From Desulfovibrio sp. UBA4079 (lineage in GTDB: Bacteria; Desulfobacterota; Desulfovibrionia; Desulfovibrionales; Desulfovibrionaceae): a stretch of 12,715 bases of DNA. The position numbers and the translations under genes are program-made. Positions within the stretch are counted from its first letter, which is position 1, and every line of letters begins with the position of its first letter. The DNA is taken from NCBI GenBank assembly GCA_002382645.1, contig DFYP01000202.1, forward strand, positions 1 through 12,715, written 5' to 3'. Under the pieces are notes generated by a model. The model was not told the DNA's origin. It saw only the letters and a list, made by a program, of their open reading frames with translations, and did not search any database. Below, piece after piece: positions 7,602-12,715 of this stretch.

Positions 7602-7624
7602 CCCGTCCTCAAGGAGCCCTCTCC

Positions 7625-8863
7625 ATGCATCATTTTGAAATGCGCAACGGCAATCTTTTTGCCGAAGAAGTGCCGGTGTCCGAACTGGTCCGGACCCACG
7701 GCACGCCCCTGTACATCTATTCCGCGGCCACGATCCGGCGCCATTTCGAGACCTTCGACTCGGCCTTCGCGGGCCTCAGGCACCTCACCTGCTACTCGGT
7801 GAAGGCCAACTCCAACGTGAACCTCCTGCGGCTCATGGGCAGCATGGGCGCGGGCCTGGACATCGTCTCCGGCGGGGAGCTTTACCGCGGCCTGGCCGCC
7901 GGGGTTCCGGCCGAGCGCATCGTCTACTCCGGCGTGGGCAAGCGGCCTGAGGAGATCAAGGAGGCCCTGTCCGCGGGCATCCTCATGTTCAACGTGGAGT
8001 CCCTGGCCGAGCTGGTGCGCATCAACGACATCGCCCAGGGCATGGGCGCCGTGGCCAAGGTCAGCTTCCGGATCAACCCGGACGTGGACCCCAAGACCCA
8101 CCCCTACATCTCCACGGGCATGAAGAAGAACAAATTCGGCCTGGACCTGGAAAAATCCCTGGAGGCCTACGCCCTGGCCCGGGACCTTACGGCCATCGAG
8201 CCCGTGGGCATCGACTGCCACATCGGCTCCCAGCTCACGAGCATCAGCCCGTTCCTGGAAGCACTGGACAAGATCCTGAATTTCAAGGCCAAACTCGACG
8301 AGATGGGGCTTTCCATCAGCTACCTGGACCTGGGCGGCGGCCTGGGCATCACCTACAACGAGGAGGAGCCCCCGCACCCCCGCGAGTTCGGCGAGGCCCT
8401 CACGGCCCGGCTCCGGGACATGCCCCTCACCGTGATCCTGGAGCCCGGCCGGGTCATCGTGGGCAACGCGGGCATCCTGGCCACCCAGGTGGTCTACACC
8501 AAGCAGACCCCCAGCAAGCGCTTCCTCATCGTGGACGCGGCCATGAACGACCTGGTGCGGCCCGCGCTCTACGACTCCTTCCACCGCATCGGCGAGATCA
8601 CGGCCCACGACCGGCCGCCGGTGAAGGTGGACGTGGTGGGCCCCATTTGCGAGTCCAGCGACTTCCTGGCCCGGGACCGCGAGCTGCCGGGCATGGAACA
8701 GGGCGAATACCTGGCCGTCTACTCGGCCGGGGCCTACGGCTTCGCCATGTCCTCCAACTACAACTCCCGGCCCAGGGCGGCCGAGATCCTGGTGGACGGC
8801 TCCCAGGCCCGGGTCATCCGCCGCCGCGAGACCTACGAGGACCTGACCGCCCTGGAACAGTAG
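7625..8863 (+). CDS. lysA: Diaminopimelate decarboxylase
   Basis: This 412-residue fold-type III PLP enzyme converts meso-diaminopimelate to L-lysine, the last step of lysine biosynthesis in the cytosol. The PLP lysine is Lys60 in YSVKANSN. Further landmarks are DIVSGGEL (79-86), HIGSQ (199-203), the phosphate-binding GGGLG (237-241), EPGR (273-276), the dimer-contributed CESSD (342-346) with the catalytic Cys342, and YGFAMSSNYNSRPR (371-384). The HIGSQ/CESSD combination favours LysA over arginine or ornithine decarboxylases. AAGGAG lies 8 bases before the ATG. It lies 23 bases after the lipoprotein gene and 12 before rsmE, so it is likely co-transcribed. No dapF or other lysine gene is in view. 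Confidence 0.96.
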   Translation: MHHFEMRNGNLFAEEVPVSELVRTHGTPLYIYSAATIRRHFETFDSAFAGLRHLTCYSVKANSNVNLLRLMGSMGAGLDIVSGGELYRGLAAGVPAERIVYSGVGKRPEEIKEALSAGILMFNVESLAELVRINDIAQGMGAVAKVSFRINPDVDPKTHPYISTGMKKNKFGLDLEKSLEAYALARDLTAIEPVGIDCHIGSQLTSISPFLEALDKILNFKAKLDEMGLSISYLDLGGGLGITYNEEEPPHPREFGEALTARLRDMPLTVILEPGRVIVGNAGILATQVVYTKQTPSKRFLIVDAAMNDLVRPALYDSFHRIGEITAHDRPPVKVDVVGPICESSDFLARDRELPGMEQGEYLAVYSAGAYGFAMSSNYNSRPRAAEILVDGSQARVIRRRETYEDLTALEQ

Positions 8864-8875
8864 CCCGGAGGGGCC

Positions 8876-9616
8876 GTGACCCGGCTCAATTCCTTTCATC
8901 TGCCCGCGGAATCCTGGCCCGGGAACCAGAACGGTCCCTGGGTCCTGGACGGGCCCGAGGCCAGGCACCTGCTCAAGGTCCTGCGCGCGGCCCCGGGCGA
9001 ACGGCTGCGGCTCTTCGACGGCCAGGGCCGCGAGGGGCTGTTCGTGCTCGAGAGCGCGGAGCGCGGCCGCGCCCTGCTCACCCCGGAATCCATCACCGCC
9101 CTGCCCCTGCCCCAGGACCGCCTGGTCCTGGCCCTGGGCTGGAACAAGTCCAGCCGCCGCGACTGGCTCCTGGAAAAGGCCGTGGAGCTGGGGGCCTGGG
9201 GCCTGGCCTTCTGGCGCGCCGAGCGCAGCCAGGGCGAGCCGCCCACCGCGCCCAAGGACTCCTGGCAGGACAAGCTCGTCCAGGCGGCCAAGCAGTGCGC
9301 CAATCCCTGGCTGCCGCAACTGGCCGTGATTCCTGGCGGAATCCAGGGGCTTGCCGCGTTTGCGCAGGGCTTCGAGCAGTGCTATCTCTGCTGGGAGAAG
9401 GCTGAAACCCGGCACCTGCCCGCGCCCGGGGACCTGGGCCGCGGCCGCGTGCTCGTGGTCCTGGGGCCCGAGGGCGGGCTGGAGCCCGTTGAGGCCGACC
9501 GGCTCCTGGAAGCCGGGTTCCGGCCCCTGAGCCTTGGGCCCAGCGTGCTGCGCTGGGAGACCGCCGCCCTGCTCTGCATGGGCCTGGCCCATCTGGACCG
9601 GGGGAGCCGTCCGTGA
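8876..9616 (+). CDS. rsmE: 16S rRNA (uracil-1498-N3)-methyltransferase RsmE
   Basis: This 246-residue SPOUT-family methyltransferase uses S-adenosylmethionine to methylate U1498 in the decoding region of 16S rRNA. The N-terminal PUA-like domain shows HLLKVLRA (31-38) and the RLRLFDGQGREG strand-turn (43-54). The catalytic trefoil-knot domain shows KSSRRDWLLEKAVELG (91-106), KLVQAAKQCANPWLPQL (133-149), the SAM-binding LGPEGGL (196-202), and LGPSVLRWETAAL (220-232). The usual LRTETA is LRWETA here, with Trp for the first Thr, and the usual EQS segment is AKQC; both are mild departures. The start is GTG with GGAGG 4 bases upstream. The gene ends in a GTGA overlap with rarA, which indicates translational coupling. 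Confidence 0.93.
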   Translation: MTRLNSFHLPAESWPGNQNGPWVLDGPEARHLLKVLRAAPGERLRLFDGQGREGLFVLESAERGRALLTPESITALPLPQDRLVLALGWNKSSRRDWLLEKAVELGAWGLAFWRAERSQGEPPTAPKDSWQDKLVQAAKQCANPWLPQLAVIPGGIQGLAAFAQGFEQCYLCWEKAETRHLPAPGDLGRGRVLVVLGPEGGLEPVEADRLLEAGFRPLSLGPSVLRWETAALLCMGLAHLDRGSRP

Positions 9617-10839
9617 AGATCGAGATCGCCGAGAAACAGCCTCTGGCCGACCGCATCCGGCCCAAGACCCTGGACGACTTCGCCGGGCAGGACCACCTGC
9701 GCGAACGGCTGAACGCCTTCCTGGCGGCCAAGCGCCTGCCGAGCCTGCTCTTTTTTGGCCCGCCCGGCTGCGGCAAGTCCACCCTGGCCCTGCTCCTGGC
9801 CCGGGCCAAGGGCCTGCCCTATTTGCGGGTGAGCGCGCCCGAGGCCGGGCTGACCACCCTGCGCAAGCAGCTCTCGGGCATCGAGGTGCTCATCCTCGAC
9901 GAGTTGCACCGCTTTTCCAAGGCTCAGCAGGACTTCTTCCTGCCGCTCCTGGAGACCGGCGAGATCGTGCTCCTGGCCACCACCACGGAGAATCCCTCGT
10001 TCAGCGTGACCCGCCAGCTCCTGTCCCGGCTCCACGTGCTGCGCTGCCGGGGCCTGACCCGGCCCGAGCTCGTGCGCATCGCCCAGCGCGGGGCCCAGGT
10101 GCTCGAAACGGACATCTCGTCGGAAAGCATGGATATTCTCGCCGGACTCTCGGGCGGGGACGGCCGCAGCCTGCTCAACCTGCTGGAGTACGCCGCGGGC
10201 CTGCCCCCGGAGCGCCGCAGCGCCGAGAGCCTCAAGCAGTCCCTGCCCGAGGTGGTCATCCGGGGCGACCGCGACGGGGACTCGCACTACGAGCTGGCCT
10301 CGGCCATGATCAAGTCCATCCGTGGCAGCGACCCGGACGCGGCCCTGTACTACCTGGCTTGCCTCCTGGAATCCGGCGAGGACCCGCGTTTCGTCTGCCG
10401 CCGCCTGGTGCTCTCGGCCTCCGAGGACGTGGGACTGGGCGATCCCCAGGCCCTGCAGCTGGCCGTGGCCTGCCAGCAGGCCGTGGAGTTCGTGGGCATG
10501 CCCGAGGGCTTCATCCCCCTGGCCGAGACCGCGGTCTATCTGGCCCTGGCGCCCAAGAGCAACGCCTCCTACTCGGGCTATCTCAACGCCCAGAAGGAGA
10601 TCCGCACCAACGGGCTCAAGCCCGTGCCCCTGCACCTGCGCAACGCCAGCACGAGCCTGCAGAAGGAATGGGGCTACGGCCGGGGCTACAAGTACCCGCA
10701 CTCCTTCCCCGGGGCCTGGACCGAGCAGGACTACCTGCCGGCCGAGCTCAAGGGCCGGACCTTCTATTTCGCCAAGGAGGAAGGGGCTGAGCCCAGGCTC
10801 CTGGCCTGGCTCAGAAAGCGGCGCAAGATCGGGGAATAG
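9613..10839 (+). CDS. rarA: Replication-associated recombination protein A (RarA/MgsA AAA+ ATPase)
   Basis: This 408-residue clamp-loader-like AAA+ ATPase acts at stalled replication forks and is the bacterial relative of Mgs1/WRNIP1. It has PLADRIRPKTLDDFAGQ (10-26), Walker A GPPGCGKST (49-57, Lys55), Walker B VLILDELHRF (92-101), sensor 1 ATTTENPSF (122-130), and an arginine-finger region LLSRLHVL (136-143). The C-terminal tetramerisation part has the family hallmarks SHYELASAMIKSIRGSDPDAALYYLA, EDPRFVCRRLVLSASEDVGLGDPQAL and KSNASYSGYLNAQ. The stretch between Walker A and Walker B (SAPEAGLTTLRKQLSGIEVL) is about ten residues shorter than in E. coli-type RarA, where a longer helix precedes the DE motif. 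Start is GTG, overlapping rsmE by 4 bases, with GGGGAG 6 bases upstream. The stop lies 3 bases from the stop of the convergent glycosyltransferase gene. Confidence 0.95.
   Translation: MKIEIAEKQPLADRIRPKTLDDFAGQDHLRERLNAFLAAKRLPSLLFFGPPGCGKSTLALLLARAKGLPYLRVSAPEAGLTTLRKQLSGIEVLILDELHRFSKAQQDFFLPLLETGEIVLLATTTENPSFSVTRQLLSRLHVLRCRGLTRPELVRIAQRGAQVLETDISSESMDILAGLSGGDGRSLLNLLEYAAGLPPERRSAESLKQSLPEVVIRGDRDGDSHYELASAMIKSIRGSDPDAALYYLACLLESGEDPRFVCRRLVLSASEDVGLGDPQALQLAVACQQAVEFVGMPEGFIPLAETAVYLALAPKSNASYSGYLNAQKEIRTNGLKPVPLHLRNASTSLQKEWGYGRGYKYPHSFPGAWTEQDYLPAELKGRTFYFAKEEGAEPRLLAWLRKRRKIGE
10787..10814 (-). terminator. Possible hairpin terminator for the minus-strand glycosyltransferase gene, inside the rarA 3' end
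   Basis: CTGAGCC (10787-10793) and AGG (10795-10797) pair with CCT (10805-10807) and GGCTCAG (10808-10814), making a 10-bp stem with one bulged C and a 7-base loop. Read on the minus strand it begins 28 bases after the glycosyltransferase stop and is followed by CCCCTTCCTCCTT, which is pyrimidine-rich but not a proper T-tract. On the + strand it is inside rarA coding sequence, with no T-run after it. The gap between the two genes is only 3 bases, so any intrinsic terminator must lie inside the opposite gene. It may simply be chance structure in GC-rich code. Confidence 0.3.
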
Positions 10840-10842
10840 GTC

Positions 10843-12114
10843 TTACTTCTTGGCGTAGAGCTTCTTCCACTCGTCCAGAAACAGCACCGCCGTATCCAGA
10901 TCCGAGAGCCTGCCCTGCTGCTGGCGCACGGCCTGGACCAGGTCGTCGAACCCCACGTCCGCGGGCAGGCCCAGCCGCTCCAACAGCGCTCCCAAGTCCT
11001 GGCGCAGGTTTTCTGGCAGGTTTGCGTCCAAGGCCTCGGCCTGGCGCCGGGGCCTGGGCCAGCCCTTGAGCCGGGAGGCCGCGAAGTCCAGGAGCGCGTC
11101 CATGCGGCGGTCGTAGGTGTGCTCGGCCAGGACCCGGGCCCGGCTGCGCGCCGCATAGGCCTGGCGCTCCTCAGGGTGCTCCAGGAAATAATCTATTTTT
11201 TCCGCAAGTTCCGACAGCGAGGTAAAGGTGGCCAGCTCGTCCTCGGCAAAGGACTCGGCCATGAGCGCGCGCCGGTCCACCAGCTGGAAGGCCCCGCAGG
11301 CGGCCACCTCGAAGGTCCGGGGATTGATGAAGTCGCCGCAGGTCACGGTGCGCTCGGCTTGGATGCTGGAATGCAGGTTCAGGTTCACGTCCGTGGCGTT
11401 GAAGATGGCCACGCAGTCCTCGGAGGAGATGCGCGCGCCCTGGCGCTGGACGTGCGGCCAGAGCACGTGGTCGCCCTCCCATTCCGTGCCCCAGATCTTG
11501 AACCCGGGCCGCAGGAGCTTGCGGAAGGCCTGGCGGCGGTTGGGATAGCCCGCGCCCATGAACGCGACGCTGGCCCCGAACTCCTTGCGCTGGGCCGGGG
11601 TCAGGTCCAGAGGCCGGTGGAACTCCGGGTCCGCAGCCAGGGGCAGGTACAGGGCGTTGGCCTGGCCCAGGGCCTCCAGCTGGCCCAGGAAGGGGTCCTT
11701 CTGGATCACGGCGAACAGGTCGTAGTGCGGGGCGAATGCCTGCCAGTAGGTGAACAGCCGGGAGTCCTCCACGAACCACATGGCCGTGGCCACCTTGTCC
11801 CGGCGCAGGCGCTTGAGGGCCTGAATGGTCAGGGGCGCCTGGGCCAGGGCCAGGACCAGGTCGGGCTCACAGGTCTCGACCTTGGCCAGCACGGCCTGGG
11901 CCAGCACCTGGAGATAGGAATTCTCCAGGTATTGCAGGCGGTCCGAGGTCACGCGCAGGCGTTCCAGGGCCTGGTACGAGGCGTGGAAGTCCGGGGCCTC
12001 GAAGACCTCCACCAGGTGGCCGAGCCGGCGCAGGGCCGCGGCGCAGAACCGGCCCACGGGCAGGGAGCCGCCGTACAGGGGCAGGACCACCAGGACGCGG
12101 AGATGTTCCTTCAT
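10843..12114 (-). CDS. CgeB-like glycosyltransferase (GT-B fold)
   Basis: This complete 423-residue protein resembles the CgeB/DUF3880 group of GT-B glycosyltransferases. The N-terminal Rossmann-like domain begins with LRVLVVLPLYGG (5-16) and includes EPDLVLALAQAP (83-94), AMWFVEDSRL (111-120) and DLFAVIQKD (132-140). The C-terminal nucleotide-sugar domain has SVAFMGAGYPNRR (182-194), KIWGTEW (206-212), VNLNLHSS (243-250) and the hallmark NPRTFEVAACGAFQLVD (264-280), whose Glu269 is the likely donor-contacting acid. A helical extension of about 70 residues follows (about 350-423). AAGGA lies 8 bases before the ATG. It follows, on the same strand, a family 9 glycosyltransferase, which fits a role in LPS, capsule or flagellin glycosylation; donor and acceptor cannot be read from the sequence. 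The spore-coat name CgeB is historical only. Confidence 0.85.
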   Translation of the reverse strand: MKEHLRVLVVLPLYGGSLPVGRFCAAALRRLGHLVEVFEAPDFHASYQALERLRVTSDRLQYLENSYLQVLAQAVLAKVETCEPDLVLALAQAPLTIQALKRLRRDKVATAMWFVEDSRLFTYWQAFAPHYDLFAVIQKDPFLGQLEALGQANALYLPLAADPEFHRPLDLTPAQRKEFGASVAFMGAGYPNRRQAFRKLLRPGFKIWGTEWEGDHVLWPHVQRQGARISSEDCVAIFNATDVNLNLHSSIQAERTVTCGDFINPRTFEVAACGAFQLVDRRALMAESFAEDELATFTSLSELAEKIDYFLEHPEERQAYAARSRARVLAEHTYDRRMDALLDFAASRLKGWPRPRRQAEALDANLPENLRQDLGALLERLGLPADVGFDDLVQAVRQQQGRLSDLDTAVLFLDEWKKLYAKK

Positions 12115-12122
12115 GCGAGTGT

Positions 12123-12169
12123 TCCTTTGGACCGGTTTCAGGAGTCTGGAAACCTTCCCCCTCCCCCTG
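12123..12169 (-). promoter_or_regulatory. Structured leader before the CgeB-like gene: G-rich tract, hairpin, then RBS
   Basis: On the minus strand the leader reads, in order, GGGGGAGGGGG (12167-12157), a hairpin with GGTTT/AAACC arms and an inner CAG/CTG stem around an ACTC loop (12154-12134), then the AAGGA ribosome binding site (12127-12123). The G-rich tract contains GGAGG, a perfect anti-16S match, but no start codon is near it. It could be a ribosome standby site or a decoy. No known riboswitch is recognised. Confidence 0.3.
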
Positions 12170-12186
12170 AAATCCCTGCGAAGTTC

Positions 12187-12205
12187 ATCTAGACAAAATC
12201 TAGAC
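12187..12205. repeat. Tandem ATCTAGAC direct repeat, operator-like
   Basis: ATCTAGAC occurs at 12187-12194 and again at 12198-12205 with AAA between, so the copies begin 11 bases apart, about one helical turn. Each copy contains the palindrome TCTAGA, so the pair can also form a 6-bp hairpin with a CAAAA loop. On the + strand this is followed by CTTTTTCT, giving a weak terminator-like look, but no + strand gene ends nearby. The surrounding 60 bases are markedly AT-rich for this chromosome. A binding site for a dimeric regulator is the favoured but unproven reading. Confidence 0.45.
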
Positions 12206-12212
12206 TTTTTCT

Positions 12213-12240
12213 ACCATATGAAATTATTGCCTGTTTTCAA
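12213..12240 (-). promoter_or_regulatory. Candidate sigma70-type promoter for the CgeB-like gene
   Basis: On the minus strand TTGAAA (12240-12235) and TATGGT (12218-12213) are separated by 16 bases, matching the consensus hexamers at 5 of 6 and 4 of 6 positions. The -35 box would overlap the last codons of the upstream glycosyltransferase gene. Transcription would begin near 12206, directly at the ATCTAGAC repeats, leaving a leader of about 90 bases. The AT-rich context supports it, but no promoter can be proven by eye. Confidence 0.3.
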
Positions 12241-12715
12241 CAAGCCAATCCCGGTCCTGGTAGAAGCGCGCGGCCAGGTCCGGCTGGGGCGGTTCGGCCG
12301 CCGCGCCGGGCAGATGGAGGTGCCGGGACAGGAAATCGCGGAATTTCTGCCGCTCCGGGAGGTCCGCATCCTGTCCGCTGAAGGCCGTGTAGTGGGCGCC
12401 GAGACGGTCCAGGGCGCTGGACAGGCCGAGCACCCCGTCCGGGGCGTGCTCCGGGTTGCCGGTGAGCAGGAAGCGGACAAACCCAGGGTTCCGGAACGGG
12501 TCCAGACAGCGCACCTGCTGGTCGCACTCCCGGGTCTCCAGACAGGGCAGGCAGTCGGTCACGGCCTGGTAGACCGTGTGGCCCAGGCCATAGGGTCCGG
12601 TCTCGAAGCACCAGGCCGAGGACAGGAAAAAGGCCGACACCGGCACGCCCAGGTGCGCGGCCAGGTGCATGCTGCCCGTGTCCGGGGTGAAGACCCGGTC
12701 CAGGCCCAGGAGCAC
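12224..12715 (-). CDS. Family 9 glycosyltransferase (heptosyltransferase-like), C-terminal part
   Basis: The gene runs off the right end, so only its last 163 codons are visible, and the apparent start at the edge is internal. The segment carries the family 9 (ADP-heptose:LPS heptosyltransferase-like) C-terminal signature: VFTPDTGSMHLAAHLGVPV (8-26 in window numbering), with Asp12-Thr-Gly and His17 in the donor site, then ETGPYGLGH (38-46). It is followed by a cysteine group, Cys55-x2-Cys58, Cys64 and Cys70, of the kind often seen near the C-terminus of family 9 proteins. A hydrophilic tail of about 70 residues ends in FYQDRDWLVENRQ. It lies upstream of, and on the same strand as, the CgeB-like gene, so the two probably serve one surface-glycan pathway. 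True heptose specificity cannot be judged from this fragment. Confidence 0.85.
   Translation of the reverse strand: MLLGLDRVFTPDTGSMHLAAHLGVPVSAFFLSSAWCFETGPYGLGHTVYQAVTDCLPCLETRECDQQVRCLDPFRNPGFVRFLLTGNPEHAPDGVLGLSSALDRLGAHYTAFSGQDADLPERQKFRDFLSRHLHLPGAAAEPPQPDLAARFYQDRDWLVENRQ

Noticed and set aside
7517..9592. A 691-codon open frame on the minus strand across lysA and rsmE
   Set aside because: Same antisense effect: biased composition, no recognisable motif, and well-supported genes on the + strand.
11189..11215. A6 run in the CgeB-like gene as a programmed frameshift site
   Set aside because: The reading frame does not give a proper XXXYYYZ heptamer, the frame stays open through to the normal C-terminus, and there is no extended alternate frame with a domain.
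11119..12192. A 357-codon + strand frame opposite the CgeB-like gene
   Set aside because: Low-complexity Gly/Gln/Leu/Val product typical of an antisense shadow; the minus-strand protein has clear GT-B motifs and an RBS.
12188..12212. TCTAGA hairpin followed by CTTTTTCT as a + strand terminator
   Set aside because: The stem is only 6 bp and AT-rich, and no + strand gene ends near it; the nearest + strand gene, rarA, stops over 1.3 kb upstream. It is listed as a repeat instead.

Overview
The window is a very GC-rich stretch of bacterial chromosome with strongly G/C-ending codons, tight gene packing, and frequent GTG/TTG starts paired with good Shine-Dalgarno sites. Gene content and protein flavour suggest a deltaproteobacterium of the Desulfovibrio type (Desulfovibrionales/Desulfobacterota): a DHH-CBS-nucleotidyltransferase fusion, a LapA/LapB pair, a short-loop RarA, and a CgeB-type glycosyltransferase next to a family 9 glycosyltransferase. 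That assignment is inference from protein character; no 16S or other marker is present.

Layout. Positions 1-10839 hold nine genes, all on the + strand, with gaps of -4 to +80 bases, so they read like one long operon or two nested ones: (1) the C-terminal part of a DHH/CBS/tRNA nucleotidyltransferase whose N-terminus lies outside the window; (2) a HIT protein of the HxHxQ type; (3) lapA; (4) lapB; (5) mutS; (6) a small lipoprotein of unknown function; (7) lysA; (8) rsmE; (9) rarA. Positions 10843-12715 hold two minus-strand glycosyltransferase genes that meet rarA tail to tail with only 3 bases between the stops. The downstream one is complete and CgeB-like; the upstream one is family 9 and cut by the window end. 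They probably belong to a surface-glycan, LPS or flagellin-glycosylation cluster continuing to the right.

How the genes fit together. The + strand operon is mainly housekeeping: tRNA 3'-end maintenance, dinucleotide metabolism, envelope/LPS homeostasis (LapAB), mismatch repair (MutS), lysine and peptidoglycan precursor synthesis (LysA), 16S rRNA methylation (RsmE), and replication-fork maintenance (RarA). The only real intergenic spaces are about 80 bases (2470-2549) and 109 bases (12115-12223). The second is AT-rich, unlike its surroundings, and carries an 8-base direct repeat one helical turn apart plus a G-rich tract and hairpin in the likely leader of the CgeB-like gene. There is no gene-free stretch over 300 bases, and I saw no tRNA, rRNA, CRISPR array, insertion sequence or prophage.

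I did not find a clearly new multi-gene system. The points most worth a second look are a LapB lacking its membrane anchor beside LapA, the DHH-CBS-nucleotidyltransferase fusion, the unknown CxxC lipoprotein overlapping mutS, a RarA with a shortened loop before Walker B, and the operator-like repeat between the glycosyltransferase genes.
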